Shown one piece after another: positions 1 through 8,356 of a DNA stretch of 15,860 nt. This DNA comes from an uncultured Campylobacter sp. Lineage in GTDB: Bacteria > Campylobacterota > Campylobacteria > Campylobacterales > Campylobacteraceae. The notes under the pieces are model-generated. The model worked only from the letters and a program-made list of their open reading frames with translations, was not told the DNA's origin and searched no databases. A program made the position numbers and the translations under genes. The stretch is from contig NZ_CALHXD010000040.1 in NCBI RefSeq assembly GCF_938040115.1, forward strand, positions 1 to 15,860. The letters run 5' to 3'. Positions within the stretch are counted from its first letter, which is position 1. Every line of letters begins with the position of its first letter.

Positions 1-1664
1 ACGCGAGTCTGGCAAGTCATAAATTTTTGCTCCGAGCGGGCTACGCCGAGCAGGTCGGTAGCGGACTTTACAACTTTTTACCGCTTGGCAAACGTGTGCT
101 TGAAAATATAAAAAATATCGTCAAAGAGGAGCTTGACGAGGCGGGCGCGCAGGAGATCTCGATGAGCTTCGTTACCTCCGCCGATCTTTGGCGCGAGAGC
201 GGACGTTTTGATGTCTACGGCAAGGAGCTTTTGCGCTTTAAGGACCGCAAAGAAAACGACTTTGTCCTAAGCCCGACCAACGAAGAGAGCGTCGTCGCGC
301 TCGTGCGAGGCAAGGTAACGTCCTATAAGCAACTGCCGCTAAATTTGTATCAGATAAATACCAAATTTAGAGATGAGGCAAGGCCGAGATTCGGGCTGCT
401 TAGAGGGCGCGAGTTTTTGATGAAGGACGGATATAGCTTCCACGCAAACGCCGAGGATCTGGACCGCGAATTTGACCTGATGGAAAAAACTTATAGCAAA
501 ATTTTTACTCGCCTCGGGTTAAATTTCCGCGCGGTTAGAGCCGATAGCGGCGCGATAGGCGGCAGCGGAAGCAAAGAGTTTATGGTGCTAGCAAATAGCG
601 GCGAAGACGATATCATCGTCTGCGAAAACTGCGACTACGCCGCAAACATAGAGGCCGCAACCCGCGCAAAACGAACGACACAGGCCGAAAGACCAGAGGC
701 CGATGCGGCTAAATTTTTAACGCCTAGTGCCAAAACCATCAAAGACGTGGCGGAGTTTTTTAGAGTCGATGAGTTTTACTGTATAAAAGCGGTGATAAAA
801 AAGGCGATTTTTATTGACGCCAAAGGCGAAAAGAGCGAGAAAATCGTAGTATTTTTCGTGCGCGGCGAGGATGAACTACAAGAGGTCAAAGCCCAAAACG
901 CGTGCGCGGCGCTCGAGCTAGCGGACGCGACTGAAGCCGAGATCGCGGCAGCTGGGCTTGTGGGCGGATTTTGCGGGCCGGTCGGGCTAAAGGGCGTGGA
1001 GTTTTACATCGATAAAGAGCTTGAAGGCGAATCGCAGATGATCTGCGGCGCAAACGAGCGGGATTATCACTTCGTCGGCGTTAGCGTGAGCAGCTTTAAC
1101 GCTGAGCGTTTCAAAGACCTAACCGCGGTCAAAGCGGGCGATAAGTGCCCTTGTTGCGGCGGAAATTTAAGCGTTAGTAAAGGTATCGAGGTTGGACATA
1201 TATTTAAGCTAGGCACTAAGTACTCTGAGCCGATGGGTGCGACGTTTTTGGACGAAAACGGCAAAGCAAAACCGTTTATCATGGGCTGCTACGGCATAGG
1301 CGTTAGCCGTCTGGTCGCCGTCGCCGTCGAGGCTAGCCACGACGAAAAAGGCATAATCTGGAACGAAACCCTAGCTCCGTTTAAATTTGAAATCATCGTC
1401 TCAAATTTAAAAGACGAAGAGGGCGTTAAATTTGCGCAGGGGCTTTACGAGAGCTTGCGCGCGGCTGGCGTTTCGGTGCTACTTGACGATAGAAACGAGC
1501 GCTTTGGCGTAAAAATGAGCGAATTTGAGCTGATGGGATTTCCTTATGCCGTGATCGTGGGCAAGGGGCTAGCAGAAGGCACGGTCGAACTCGTCACGCG
1601 CGACGGGCTAACTAAAGAAACCGTCAAAGCGAGCGAAATTTTAGCGCGACTAAAGAGCCTATGA
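1..1664 (+). CDS. proS: Prolyl-tRNA synthetase, bacterial (editing) type; 5' end cut by the window edge
   Basis: Class II aminoacyl-tRNA synthetase that attaches proline to tRNA-Pro in the cytosol. The reading frame is open to the left edge: the codons from position 3 read ASLASHKFLLRAGYAEQ, the usual ProRS N-terminus, so the TTG at 27 is not the start and only a short N-terminal piece is missing. Motif 2 (FRDEARPRFG, then LLRGREFLMKDGY) begins near residue 122 of the visible protein. Motif 3 (GCYGIGVSRL) lies near 428, followed by the anticodon-binding domain with the DDRNERFGVKMSEFE stretch. Between motifs 2 and 3 is the long insertion domain (about residues 235-385, with FYCIKAVIKK) that hydrolyses mischarged Ala-tRNA-Pro. 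It also carries two cysteine pairs (CENC and CPCC). About 554 residues are visible; the family is usually about 570. The stop overlaps the next start by 4 bases (ATGA), which indicates translational coupling. Confidence 0.97.
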   Translation, partial: ASLASHKFLLRAGYAEQVGSGLYNFLPLGKRVLENIKNIVKEELDEAGAQEISMSFVTSADLWRESGRFDVYGKELLRFKDRKENDFVLSPTNEESVVALVRGKVTSYKQLPLNLYQINTKFRDEARPRFGLLRGREFLMKDGYSFHANAEDLDREFDLMEKTYSKIFTRLGLNFRAVRADSGAIGGSGSKEFMVLANSGEDDIIVCENCDYAANIEAATRAKRTTQAERPEADAAKFLTPSAKTIKDVAEFFRVDEFYCIKAVIKKAIFIDAKGEKSEKIVVFFVRGEDELQEVKAQNACAALELADATEAEIAAAGLVGGFCGPVGLKGVEFYIDKELEGESQMICGANERDYHFVGVSVSSFNAERFKDLTAVKAGDKCPCCGGNLSVSKGIEVGHIFKLGTKYSEPMGATFLDENGKAKPFIMGCYGIGVSRLVAVAVEASHDEKGIIWNETLAPFKFEIIVSNLKDEEGVKFAQGLYESLRAAGVSVLLDDRNERFGVKMSEFELMGFPYAVIVGKGLAEGTVELVTRDGLTKETVKASEILARLKSL

Positions 1665-2098
1665 TAAAGCATTTTTTTACGCCCTACGTCATTTTGGAGA
1701 TCGTAGCGGCGTATTTTTTTATCCACGCGTACGGATTTTTAAATTTAGTCCTAGAGGTCATCGCATCGGCCGTTTTGGGGCTATTTTTTATGTTTCGCGT
1801 CGGATTTTTTCAGCTCACGAGCAACATCGCGTTTTTTAAGCCCGCAGACGTCTTTAGTAGCGTAGGTATGGCGATCGGGGGCTTTTTTATGTTTATCCCG
1901 GGGCTTATCACCGACGTTTTGGGCGCGGCGATCGTAGCGGTCGCATTTTTTGCAAATTTAAAAAACGGCGGCGAACGCAAGAGCGGGAGCGAATATTATT
2001 ACGAAAAATTTGAAAGCGGGCAGAGCAAACCGCACGACGACGGCGAGATCATCGACGTCGAAGTCGTAGAAGAAAAGAGGCAAATATGGAAAAACTAA
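1661..2098 (+). CDS. FxsA-family inner-membrane protein
   Basis: A 145-residue membrane protein resembling the FxsA family, whose E. coli member is known for easing exclusion of phage T7 by the F plasmid; its molecular function is not established. Hydrophobic segments lie at about residues 5-25, 28-47 and 71-99. The third contains FFMFIPGLITDVLGA, which matches the family's conserved Pro-Gly-hydrophobic-Thr-Asp motif. The C-terminal third is charged and hydrophilic (a KKRG-like stretch, then an acidic tail), as is usual for the family, and probably faces the cytosol. It starts inside the proS stop (ATGA) and overlaps hemC by 13 bases, so it is the middle gene of a tightly coupled operon. The same position beside proS and hemC is, from memory, conserved in C. 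jejuni. The family is fairly clear; the role is unknown. Confidence 0.85.
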   Translation: MIKHFFTPYVILEIVAAYFFIHAYGFLNLVLEVIASAVLGLFFMFRVGFFQLTSNIAFFKPADVFSSVGMAIGGFFMFIPGLITDVLGAAIVAVAFFANLKNGGERKSGSEYYYEKFESGQSKPHDDGEIIDVEVVEEKRQIWKN

Positions 2099-3021
2099 AA
2101 ATCGCAACGAGAAAAAGCGTGCTGGCGATGTGGCAAAGCGAGCATATCAGGGATAAAATTTTAGCCCGCCATCCGAAAATCGCGGTCGAGCTAACGGGTA
2201 TGAAAACCAAAGGCGACGTGATCCTAGACACTCCGCTAGCAAAGATCGGAGGCAAGGGGCTATTTACAAAAGAGCTGGAAGATAGCATGCTAAGCGGCGA
2301 AACGCACATCGCCGTGCATAGCCTAAAAGACGTGCCCGTCGTATTTCCGGAGGGGCTGGTGCTGGCCGCGATCTGCTCGCGCGAGGATGTTAGAGACGCG
2401 ATGCTAAGCGAAAAATACGCTAAATTTGAGGATCTGCCAGGGGGCGCATGCGTGGGCACGACGAGCCTGCGCCGCAAAATGCAGCTTTTAGCGATGCGTC
2501 CGGATCTTGAGATAATCTCGCTGCGAGGCAACGTCCAAACTCGTTTGCGCAAGCTAAAAGAGGGCGAATTTGACGCCATTATCCTAGCGATGGCGGGCGT
2601 GAACCGCTTAAATTTACGCTCCGAAGTCGCGCATATCGTGCCGTTTGAGCTAGATCAGATGGTGCCTGCGATGGGGCAGGGGGCGCTAGGTATCGAGGCT
2701 AGAGAGGATGCTGAAATTTTAAATTTGATAGAGTTTTTAAAAGACGAAAAAGCCGTCATCGAAACGACCGTGGAGCGCGATTTCGTCGCGATGCTAGAGG
2801 GCGGCTGCCAGGTGCCTATCGGCGTAAATGCAAATTTAAACGGCGACAAGATCGAGATACGCGCGGTCGTGGGACTACCGGACGGTAGCGAGAGTATACG
2901 CGAAAATATCGTCGCGCAAAAAAGCGAGTGGAAGAGCGTGGGCGCCGATCTTGGACGGATATTTATTAGCAGGGGCGCAAAAGAGCTGCTAAAACGCGCC
3001 GAGGAGATGGCGAATATATGA
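2086..3021 (+). CDS. hemC: Hydroxymethylbilane synthase (porphobilinogen deaminase)
   Basis: Cytosolic enzyme that joins four porphobilinogen units into hydroxymethylbilane, the linear tetrapyrrole precursor of haem. The 311 residues match the family length. Visible signatures in order: the N-terminal IATRKSVLAMWQ; GGKGLFTKELE (residues 55-65); HSLKDVP with the catalytic aspartate at 82; TSLRRKMQL and LRGNVQTRL, the basic substrate-binding arginines (about 126-153); MGQGALGIE; and LEGGCQVPIG, with Cys241 as the attachment site of the dipyrromethane cofactor. All key residues are present. The start ATG lies inside the end of the FxsA-like gene, preceded by AGAGG. The stop overlaps the next start by 4 bases (ATGA), so the four genes from proS are one transcription unit. 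Confidence 0.98.
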   Translation: MEKLKIATRKSVLAMWQSEHIRDKILARHPKIAVELTGMKTKGDVILDTPLAKIGGKGLFTKELEDSMLSGETHIAVHSLKDVPVVFPEGLVLAAICSREDVRDAMLSEKYAKFEDLPGGACVGTTSLRRKMQLLAMRPDLEIISLRGNVQTRLRKLKEGEFDAIILAMAGVNRLNLRSEVAHIVPFELDQMVPAMGQGALGIEAREDAEILNLIEFLKDEKAVIETTVERDFVAMLEGGCQVPIGVNANLNGDKIEIRAVVGLPDGSESIRENIVAQKSEWKSVGADLGRIFISRGAKELLKRAEEMANI

Positions 3022-3740
3022 GAAAAGCGCTTATTTTAGCGTTCTTGACGTCCGCGCTTTTTGCGCAGGTAGATTTAGAACTTATTTATTCGCTCTTTAC
3101 CGATAAAAATTTCGATAAAAACGCCTATTTTAAAGGCGAGATGCGAGATCGCTTAAAAAATAATTTTTACTCGCCCGACAAATTTGACGAAATCAAAGTC
3201 GCCAAACTCGGCCGGAGTGGCGAATTTAGCGGGATATTTAGCGTTTGGCTCGTTTCTAAAAACGGCACATCCCTTGATCTATACATTTTTGCTAAAGAAG
3301 ACGGTATTTATGCGCTTAGATCTCTCGCTCAAACTGGTATCATAGAGGCGATGATAAGGGGCTATGAGACTACGAGCGAGGCGGAAAAGGCGCAACTTAG
3401 AGCAATGGGCGGGGATATAGAAAATTTAAGGCTGATTTTAGCAAACGATAATGCATTGCTAAAATTCGGACGCGAAAACGAGGCGAAATTTGAAGAGCTG
3501 TTTGCGCTATATCAAAAGGACGAAGCGGCGGCAAACGAAGCCGTAAAGCGATTACATCTATCTCATGCGGCGTACGACGGCGGAGTTTTTGAGCTTATTA
3601 TCGGCGGCGTAACGGATAACGTAGTGGGTTTTATGCGCGTGGAAAATGAACCCGATCTGCCGCAGATGAGTCCGAGCGAGTTTATAATGCTAGAACGGCT
3701 CTCTCCAAACTCAAAATGGTACCTTTTTAAGACGACTTAG
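3018..3740 (+). CDS. Secreted or periplasmic protein of unknown function
   Basis: I do not recognise a characterised family. The 240-residue product begins with a short classical signal peptide: positively charged start MRKA, hydrophobic core LILAFLTSALF, and a likely cleavage after Ala16 (ALFA/Q). The mature part is soluble, with no further membrane segment and no cysteine near the cleavage site, so it is not a lipoprotein. It looks like a mixed alpha/beta domain (about residues 50-105) followed by a charged helical stretch (about 115-180) and a C-terminal strand-rich region. The start overlaps the hemC stop (ATGA) and this is the last gene of the proS-hemC operon, so it is probably cotranscribed with haem synthesis. 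Base and codon use resemble its neighbours, so it looks like a resident gene. No terminator is obvious behind it. Confidence 0.8.
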   Translation: MRKALILAFLTSALFAQVDLELIYSLFTDKNFDKNAYFKGEMRDRLKNNFYSPDKFDEIKVAKLGRSGEFSGIFSVWLVSKNGTSLDLYIFAKEDGIYALRSLAQTGIIEAMIRGYETTSEAEKAQLRAMGGDIENLRLILANDNALLKFGRENEAKFEELFALYQKDEAAANEAVKRLHLSHAAYDGGVFELIIGGVTDNVVGFMRVENEPDLPQMSPSEFIMLERLSPNSKWYLFKTT

Positions 3741-4011
3741 ACCGATGGAGGCAACCCTAGCCGGTTTTCACTTTTTGCTTGCCTTAACGCTGCAAATTTA
3801 GCGCCATGCGCTTTTGGTTAGAGGTTGTAAGAGATCTAATTTTTGCTAAGTCGGCGTTAAATTAGCATATCCGCCAAAACCGATATTTTTACGATTTTAC
3901 TAATTTTTCGGCAGTTAAAGTTGTGTTTTTGGCTCAAAATGTTTGCGAATTTGACTCAAACGCGGCCAAAATTTTAGCTTCAAAAACGGCTCGTTTGGAT
4001 ATAAATTATTA

Positions 4012-4016
4012 AGGAA
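4012..4016 (+). promoter_or_regulatory. Ribosome binding site of the UbiD-family gene, in the 280-base spacer 3741-4020
   Basis: AAGGA ends four bases before the ATG at 4021. Just upstream, GATATAAATTATT holds a plausible -10 box (TATAAA or TATAAT-like) with no clear -35. The rest of the spacer (3741-3995) holds no gene, tRNA or riboswitch that I can recognise, only weak 6-bp inverted repeats such as TGCTAA/TTAGCA. Confidence 0.6.
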
Positions 4017-4020
4017 AAAT

Positions 4021-5829
4021 ATGGACTATATCAAGCTTCTAAAAGATAACGGCCTGCTGCGCGTCATAGATGAGCCCGCGGATATCGATCTGGAGATCGC
4101 GCACGCGAGCTACATTGAGGTCAAGCGCGAAAACTCGCAGGCGCTGCTTTTTACAAACCCTATCTGCAAAAAAACGGGACGCAAATTTGCTCCAGTGCTA
4201 ACAAACATCTACGGCTCAAAGCGTGCTTTAGAGCTTATTTTCGGACGCGATCCCGACGAGATCGCAAGCGAGATCGAAAAGCTTTTAAAGCCTAAAAAAC
4301 CTAAAAGCTTTGGCGAAAAGCTAAATTTTGCCGCGTATTTGTTTGAAATGAGAAAAATTTTTACAAAAAGATTAAAAGGCGAGGGCGAGTGCCAGCAGGT
4401 CAAATTTACGGGCGAGGATGTTGATCTTTTGAGCCTTCCAGCACTAAAGACGTGGCCGCTTGACGGCGGCGCCTTTATCACGATGGGGCAGGTTTATACG
4501 CAGAGCCCGGGCGGCGAACTGCAAAATGACGGCATGTACCGACTGCAAATTTACGATAAAAATCGCCTCGGCATGCACTGGCAGATCCACAAAGACGGCG
4601 CAAATTTCTTTAACGAATACAAGCGCGCGGGCAAAAAAATGCCAGTTTCGGTAGCTATCGGCGGCGATCCGCTATATATCTGGTGCGGTCAGGCGCCGCT
4701 ACCAAAGGGCGTGTTTGAGCTGCTTCTTTACGGCTTTATCCGCAAAGAGCCGGCCAAACTCGTAAAGTCGCTGACGAATGAAATTCACATCCCGCACGAC
4801 GCAGACTACGTGATCGAGGGCTTTGTGGATACGGATAAATTTGAGCTTGAGGGGCCGTTTGGCGATCATACGGGCTTTTATACGCCGGTGGAGCCATTTC
4901 CGGTGATGGAGGTTACGGCGATCACGAGCAAGCGTGAGCCCCTGTTTCACGCGACCGTGGTTGGCAAACCGCCGCTTGAGGATAAGTACATGGGCTGGGC
5001 GACCGAGCGCATTTTCCTGCCGCTTTTGCGCACGACGGTGCCGGAGCTGCTGGACTACAATATGCCTGAAAACGGCGTCTTTCACAACCTGATCTTAGCT
5101 AAAATCAACGCCCTTTATCCCGCGCACGCAAAACAGGCGATGCATGCATTTTGGGGCGTAGGGCAGATGAGCTTTGTCAAACACGCGGTTTTCGTCGGCG
5201 AGGATGCGCCAAATTTGAGCGATTATGACGCGCTTGCGGAGTATATTTTAAACCGATTTGGCGACAAAAGCCTGCTAATCAGCGAGGGCGTGTGCGATCA
5301 GCTCGATCACGCGAGCCCGAACTCGTGCTTCGGCGGTAAGCTTGGAATCGACGCTACGCAGGACTTTTCTACACCTGCGCCCGTGCTTTTGGATGACGCC
5401 GCGCTGCTGGCTAAATTTAAAAAAGTAGAGCCGAATTTAACGCAGCTCGTGCAGTTTAAAACAAATACCAAAACGCCGATTTGCGTCGTCAAATTTGACA
5501 AAAACCGCCTCGTAAAAGAGGTTTTTGATGAGCTTTTGAAATTTAAAGAGCACTTTAAACTACTTGTTTTCGTCGGTCCCAAAAACCGCCTGGAAAATCC
5601 ATATATGCTGCTTTGGCGCGTGACGAACAACATTGACGCATTGCGTGATATCTACGTGCGTGAGGGCGCGGTCTGTATCGACGCCACCGCAAAAGGCGAG
5701 GCCGAGGGCTATACTCGCGGCTGGCCGCTGCAAACCGACTGCGACCGCGAAGTCGTGGCTGATCTCGTTAAGCGCGGCATAGTAAAAGACGAGCCCGAGC
5801 TGTTTAGTAAATTTGAGATTTTCGGATAG
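4021..5829 (+). CDS. ubiD: UbiD-family prenyl-FMN decarboxylase, probably for menaquinone
   Basis: A 602-residue decarboxylase of the UbiD family, which uses prenylated FMN made by a UbiX-type partner encoded elsewhere. Visible active-site elements: MYRLQIYDKNRLGMHWQ with Arg174 and the neighbouring Asn169 for cofactor and metal binding, and LEGPFGDHTGFY with Glu277 and Asp282. These correspond to the conserved Arg-Glu-Glu/Asp triad of the family. The roughly 600-residue length fits the branch assigned to menaquinone synthesis by the futalosine route rather than the shorter E. coli UbiD (about 490). Campylobacter uses menaquinone and not ubiquinone, so the likely substrate is a prenylated 1,4-dihydroxy-6-naphthoate-type intermediate (MqnL-like role); this is inference. 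It is preceded by a 280-base spacer, so it probably has its own promoter, and is followed by a 13-bp hairpin. Confidence 0.93.
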   Translation: MDYIKLLKDNGLLRVIDEPADIDLEIAHASYIEVKRENSQALLFTNPICKKTGRKFAPVLTNIYGSKRALELIFGRDPDEIASEIEKLLKPKKPKSFGEKLNFAAYLFEMRKIFTKRLKGEGECQQVKFTGEDVDLLSLPALKTWPLDGGAFITMGQVYTQSPGGELQNDGMYRLQIYDKNRLGMHWQIHKDGANFFNEYKRAGKKMPVSVAIGGDPLYIWCGQAPLPKGVFELLLYGFIRKEPAKLVKSLTNEIHIPHDADYVIEGFVDTDKFELEGPFGDHTGFYTPVEPFPVMEVTAITSKREPLFHATVVGKPPLEDKYMGWATERIFLPLLRTTVPELLDYNMPENGVFHNLILAKINALYPAHAKQAMHAFWGVGQMSFVKHAVFVGEDAPNLSDYDALAEYILNRFGDKSLLISEGVCDQLDHASPNSCFGGKLGIDATQDFSTPAPVLLDDAALLAKFKKVEPNLTQLVQFKTNTKTPICVVKFDKNRLVKEVFDELLKFKEHFKLLVFVGPKNRLENPYMLLWRVTNNIDALRDIYVREGAVCIDATAKGEAEGYTRGWPLQTDCDREVVADLVKRGIVKDEPELFSKFEIFG

Positions 5830-5837
5830 ATTTTAAA

Positions 5838-5871
5838 CTCGGTAAATTTAAAAGTGGCTAAATTTGCCGAG
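5838..5871 (+). terminator. Hairpin behind ubiD, candidate terminator
   Basis: The arms CTCGGTAAATTTA (5838-5850) and TAAATTTGCCGAG (5859-5871) pair over 13 positions with a single U-G wobble and an 8-base loop. It begins 9 bases after the ubiD stop. No T-run follows directly, so termination efficiency is uncertain. Confidence 0.5.
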
Positions 5872-5917
5872 CCGCTTAAATAAATTCGTTTTTCAAGCGC
5901 CTTTTTAGCCCGAATTT

Positions 5918-5923
5918 TATAAA
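5918..5923 (+). promoter_or_regulatory. Candidate -10 box of thiL-truD
   Basis: TATAAA lies 8 bases before the thiL ATG at 5932. If it is used, transcription would start at about 5930, giving an almost leaderless mRNA. This agrees with the absence of any purine-rich ribosome binding site before this ATG. No -35 box is evident, as is common for Campylobacter sigma-70 promoters. Confidence 0.45.
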
Positions 5924-5931
5924 ATCGCAAA

Positions 5932-6765
5932 ATGGATAAAGAACGCCTAATAATCGATAAATTTAGCAACTCCTTCATCGGCGACGACGGCGCCGTCGTA
6001 TCGCATGAGCGCGGAGAGTGGGTGTATAGTAAGGACCTTTTTTGCGAGGGGGCGCACTTCCTAGCAGGCTGGCTTAGTATGGAGGAGATCGCGCGCAAGG
6101 CCATGCTGATAAATCTCTCCGACGTCGTCGCGATGAACGCCGAGCCTAAATTTGTGCTTTTGGGGCTTGGGCTACCAAAAAAAACAAGCGCGGCGCAGAT
6201 ATCGGCTTTGCGTAAAGGATTTGCGGACGTTTGCAATGAATACGACATAACTATCATCGGCGGCGACACGATCGGTAGCGATAAAATTTTACTTAGCATC
6301 ACGATTATCTCGCGCCTCCGAGGCAAGGCGGTTTTGCGAAGCGGCGCGAAAAATGGCGATCTAGTCGCTTTTACGGGCGAGCTAGGTCAGAGCCTAAAGG
6401 GGCTTAGGACGCTTCTAAACGGCGGGCGGGTCGCGTCAAATTCGCGCTTTAAAAGGCCTATTTTAAAAGATAAATTTTTCTACGCCGCGGCAGATAAGAT
6501 AAACGCCGCCATGGACGTCTCAGACGGGCTTTGCACTGATCTAGCCAAGCTTTGCGCGCAGAGTCGCTGCGGGGTAAAATTTAGCAAGCGGCTAAGCAAA
6601 CAGGAGCTAAATAGCGGCGAGGAATACGAGATTTTATTTACGTTTAGTCCGAAAAACCGCGCCAAAATCTTAAGCCTCGCTCGCAAAACCCGCACGAAAA
6701 TCACGATCTTTGCCAAAATCACGAAAGGAAAATTTAAAAGCAATGCAAGAAACCACCATTTTTAA
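5932..6765 (+). CDS. thiL: Thiamine-monophosphate kinase
   Basis: Phosphorylates thiamine monophosphate to thiamine diphosphate, the last step of cofactor synthesis, in the cytosol. The 277 residues are shorter than the E. coli enzyme (about 325) but appropriate for this group. Family motifs in order: IGDDGAVV (residues 16-23, metal-binding aspartates 18 and 19); YSKDLFCEGAHF (32-43, substrate and metal loop); NLSDVVAMNAEP (61-72); the IIGGDT nucleotide loop (108-113); MDVSDGL (194-200); and GEEYEILF (229-236). All expected metal-binding acidic residues are present. There is no ribosome binding site before the ATG (see the -10 box at 5918). The last 23 bases overlap the start of truD, so the two are coupled. 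Confidence 0.95.
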   Translation: MDKERLIIDKFSNSFIGDDGAVVSHERGEWVYSKDLFCEGAHFLAGWLSMEEIARKAMLINLSDVVAMNAEPKFVLLGLGLPKKTSAAQISALRKGFADVCNEYDITIIGGDTIGSDKILLSITIISRLRGKAVLRSGAKNGDLVAFTGELGQSLKGLRTLLNGGRVASNSRFKRPILKDKFFYAAADKINAAMDVSDGLCTDLAKLCAQSRCGVKFSKRLSKQELNSGEEYEILFTFSPKNRAKILSLARKTRTKITIFAKITKGKFKSNARNHHF

Positions 6766-7867
6766 GCCTCTTTACGCGCTCACTCACGCGCCCATCAACG
6801 CGTATTTTAGTAAAAACTCGGACGATTTCGTGGTGCGCGAGATCCCGCTTTACGCATTTAGCGGGCAGGGCGAGCACCTCATCGTTGAAATTTGCAAAAA
6901 AGATATGACGACGCAAGAAGCCTTGCACGTTCTAAGCGAGGTTAGCGGCGTAAAGATGCGAGATTTCGGCTACGCGGGACTAAAAGACAAGCAGGGCATG
7001 ACGACGCAGTTTATCTCGATGCCGCGTAAATTTGAGGCCGCACTTGCAAATTTTAGCCACGAAAAGATGAAAATTTTAAGCCTCGCCGCGCACGACAATA
7101 AGCTTCGCATCGGGCACCTAAAAGGCAATAGTTTTTTTATCCGCCTAAAAAAAGTGATGCCTAGCGAAGCTGCTAAACTCGAGCAAGCTGTGCGAAACAT
7201 AGATGAGGCAGGATATGCTAACTACTTTGGCTATCAGCGCTTTGGCAAATACGGCGACAATGCGCAAAGTGGGCTGGAGCTGCTAAAATCTGGCACCGTA
7301 AACGGCAAAAAGAGCAAAAATCCAAAGCTAAACGACTTTTTGATCTCGGCTTTTCAAAGCGATCTTTTTAACCGCTGGCTTAGCAAACGCGTTGAGATTT
7401 CGAGATTTGCACAGGATTTTAGTCTAGGCGAGCTAGCTCAAATTTACCCGTATCTGGGCGGCGAAAATTTGAAAAATTTAAAATCGCAAAAGAGATTTTT
7501 TAAGCTTATTGAGGGCGAAGTTTTGGGGCACTATCCGCACGGCAAGTGCTTTTTGTGCGAGGATTTGGACGCGGAGGGCGCGCGCTTTGACGCGAGAGAT
7601 ATCACCAGCTGCGGGCTGATAGCAGGCGCTAAGGCGTATGGGGCGCAGGGCGCAGCGAAGGCAGTAGAGGATCAAATTTTCGCGCAGGCGAATGAATTTA
7701 AAGCCAAAATGACGGGTTCAAGGCGCTTTGCGTGGTGTTATCTAGAGGATGCCGGTTACAAATACAACGAGGAAAAGGCTCATTTTACGATAAATTTCAC
7801 GCTGCAAAAAGGAAGCTACGCGACGGTGGTGCTGGAGGAAATCTTGCACAAAAATATCTTTGAATAA
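6743..7867 (+). CDS. truD: tRNA pseudouridine(13) synthase TruD
   Basis: Isomerises uridine 13 of certain tRNAs to pseudouridine. With the ATG at 6743 the protein has 374 residues and starts MQETTIFKPLYALTH, the usual Campylobacter TruD beginning. A TTG at 6710 in the same frame is an unlikely alternative. AAAGGAA (6724-6730) inside thiL is the probable ribosome binding site, at a somewhat long 12-base spacing. Key features: NSDDFVVRE (residues 25-33); the catalytic motif GYAGLKDKQG with Asp82; LKGNSFFIRLK (127-136); NYFGYQRFG (160-168); and AFQSDLFNRWL (203-213) in the insertion (TRUD) domain. It follows thiL with a 23-base overlap. The product is complete and shows no lesion. Confidence 0.96.
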   Translation: MQETTIFKPLYALTHAPINAYFSKNSDDFVVREIPLYAFSGQGEHLIVEICKKDMTTQEALHVLSEVSGVKMRDFGYAGLKDKQGMTTQFISMPRKFEAALANFSHEKMKILSLAAHDNKLRIGHLKGNSFFIRLKKVMPSEAAKLEQAVRNIDEAGYANYFGYQRFGKYGDNAQSGLELLKSGTVNGKKSKNPKLNDFLISAFQSDLFNRWLSKRVEISRFAQDFSLGELAQIYPYLGGENLKNLKSQKRFFKLIEGEVLGHYPHGKCFLCEDLDAEGARFDARDITSCGLIAGAKAYGAQGAAKAVEDQIFAQANEFKAKMTGSRRFAWCYLEDAGYKYNEEKAHFTINFTLQKGSYATVVLEEILHKNIFE

Positions 7868-7943
7868 TCTGAAATAAAGCGGTTCGTCTCTCGCTCTTTT
7901 AAATGATTTTTGCTCCGCTTTGCTCGCAAACTGCAAGCAGAAC

Positions 7944-7995
7944 GTAAATTTCGCCCTGCGATAGGCTATATGCCTTAGCTTGGGACGAAATTTAC
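7944..7995 (+). repeat. Nested inverted repeat behind truD, possible terminator or structured RNA
   Basis: The outer arms GTAAATTTCGCCC (7944-7956) and GGGACGAAATTTAC (7982-7995) pair over 13 bases with one bulged A (7985). Inside, AGGC-TATAT-GCCT (7963-7975) forms a second small hairpin. The structure lies 76 bases after the truD stop. It could end the thiL-truD transcript or be part of a short RNA; the T content after it is only moderate. Confidence 0.5.
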
Positions 7996-8350
7996 TTATT
8001 CCATTTGGCTACGAGCCTAGCGATGTAGAAAACATAAATCATCTCGCGATATTTGCCTTGACTTTCTATGTTAAAATTTGGCGTTATATTGCGCTAAATT
8101 TGCAAATTTCTACTTTAAATTTACTAGTTAAGCCGCTTGCTTTATCGTCGTCAAATTTTAACACTATCGCTGTTTTAAACAAATCGCTTCAAGCCTTGGG
8201 TTCGTATTGCTAAAGCTGCAAATTTATGATTATTTTTATTAAATTTGATTGTTTTTAAATCAAAGTATCTAAAAGTAACATTAACTAAAAGAACTAAATA
8301 TTATTCATTATCTTAATCTGCTTTTTACTCATTCCTAAGCTTCGCGACTG

Positions 8351-8356
8351 TATATT
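8351..8356 (+). promoter_or_regulatory. Candidate -10 box of the transporter-peptidase operon
   Basis: TATATT preceded by TG, in an AT-rich stretch. It predicts a start near 8363 and a leader of about 28 bases that carries the strong ribosome binding site AAGGAGG (8380-8386), four bases before the ATG at 8391. Confidence 0.45.

Noticed and set aside
3741..4020. Possible riboswitch or small RNA in the spacer before ubiD
   Set aside because: No known riboswitch core, tRNA feature or stem longer than about 6 bp could be found.
5709..6326. A 205-codon minus-strand open frame across the ubiD-thiL junction
   Set aside because: It overlaps two well-recognised genes and has no recognisable domain.
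6710..6742. TTG start giving TruD 11 more residues
   Set aside because: The extra residues are the thiL end read in another frame; the product from ATG 6743 already has the normal N-terminus.
7980..8213. A 77-codon open frame on the plus strand behind truD
   Set aside because: It starts with TTG inside a hairpin arm, has no ribosome binding site, no family resemblance and spacer-like composition.
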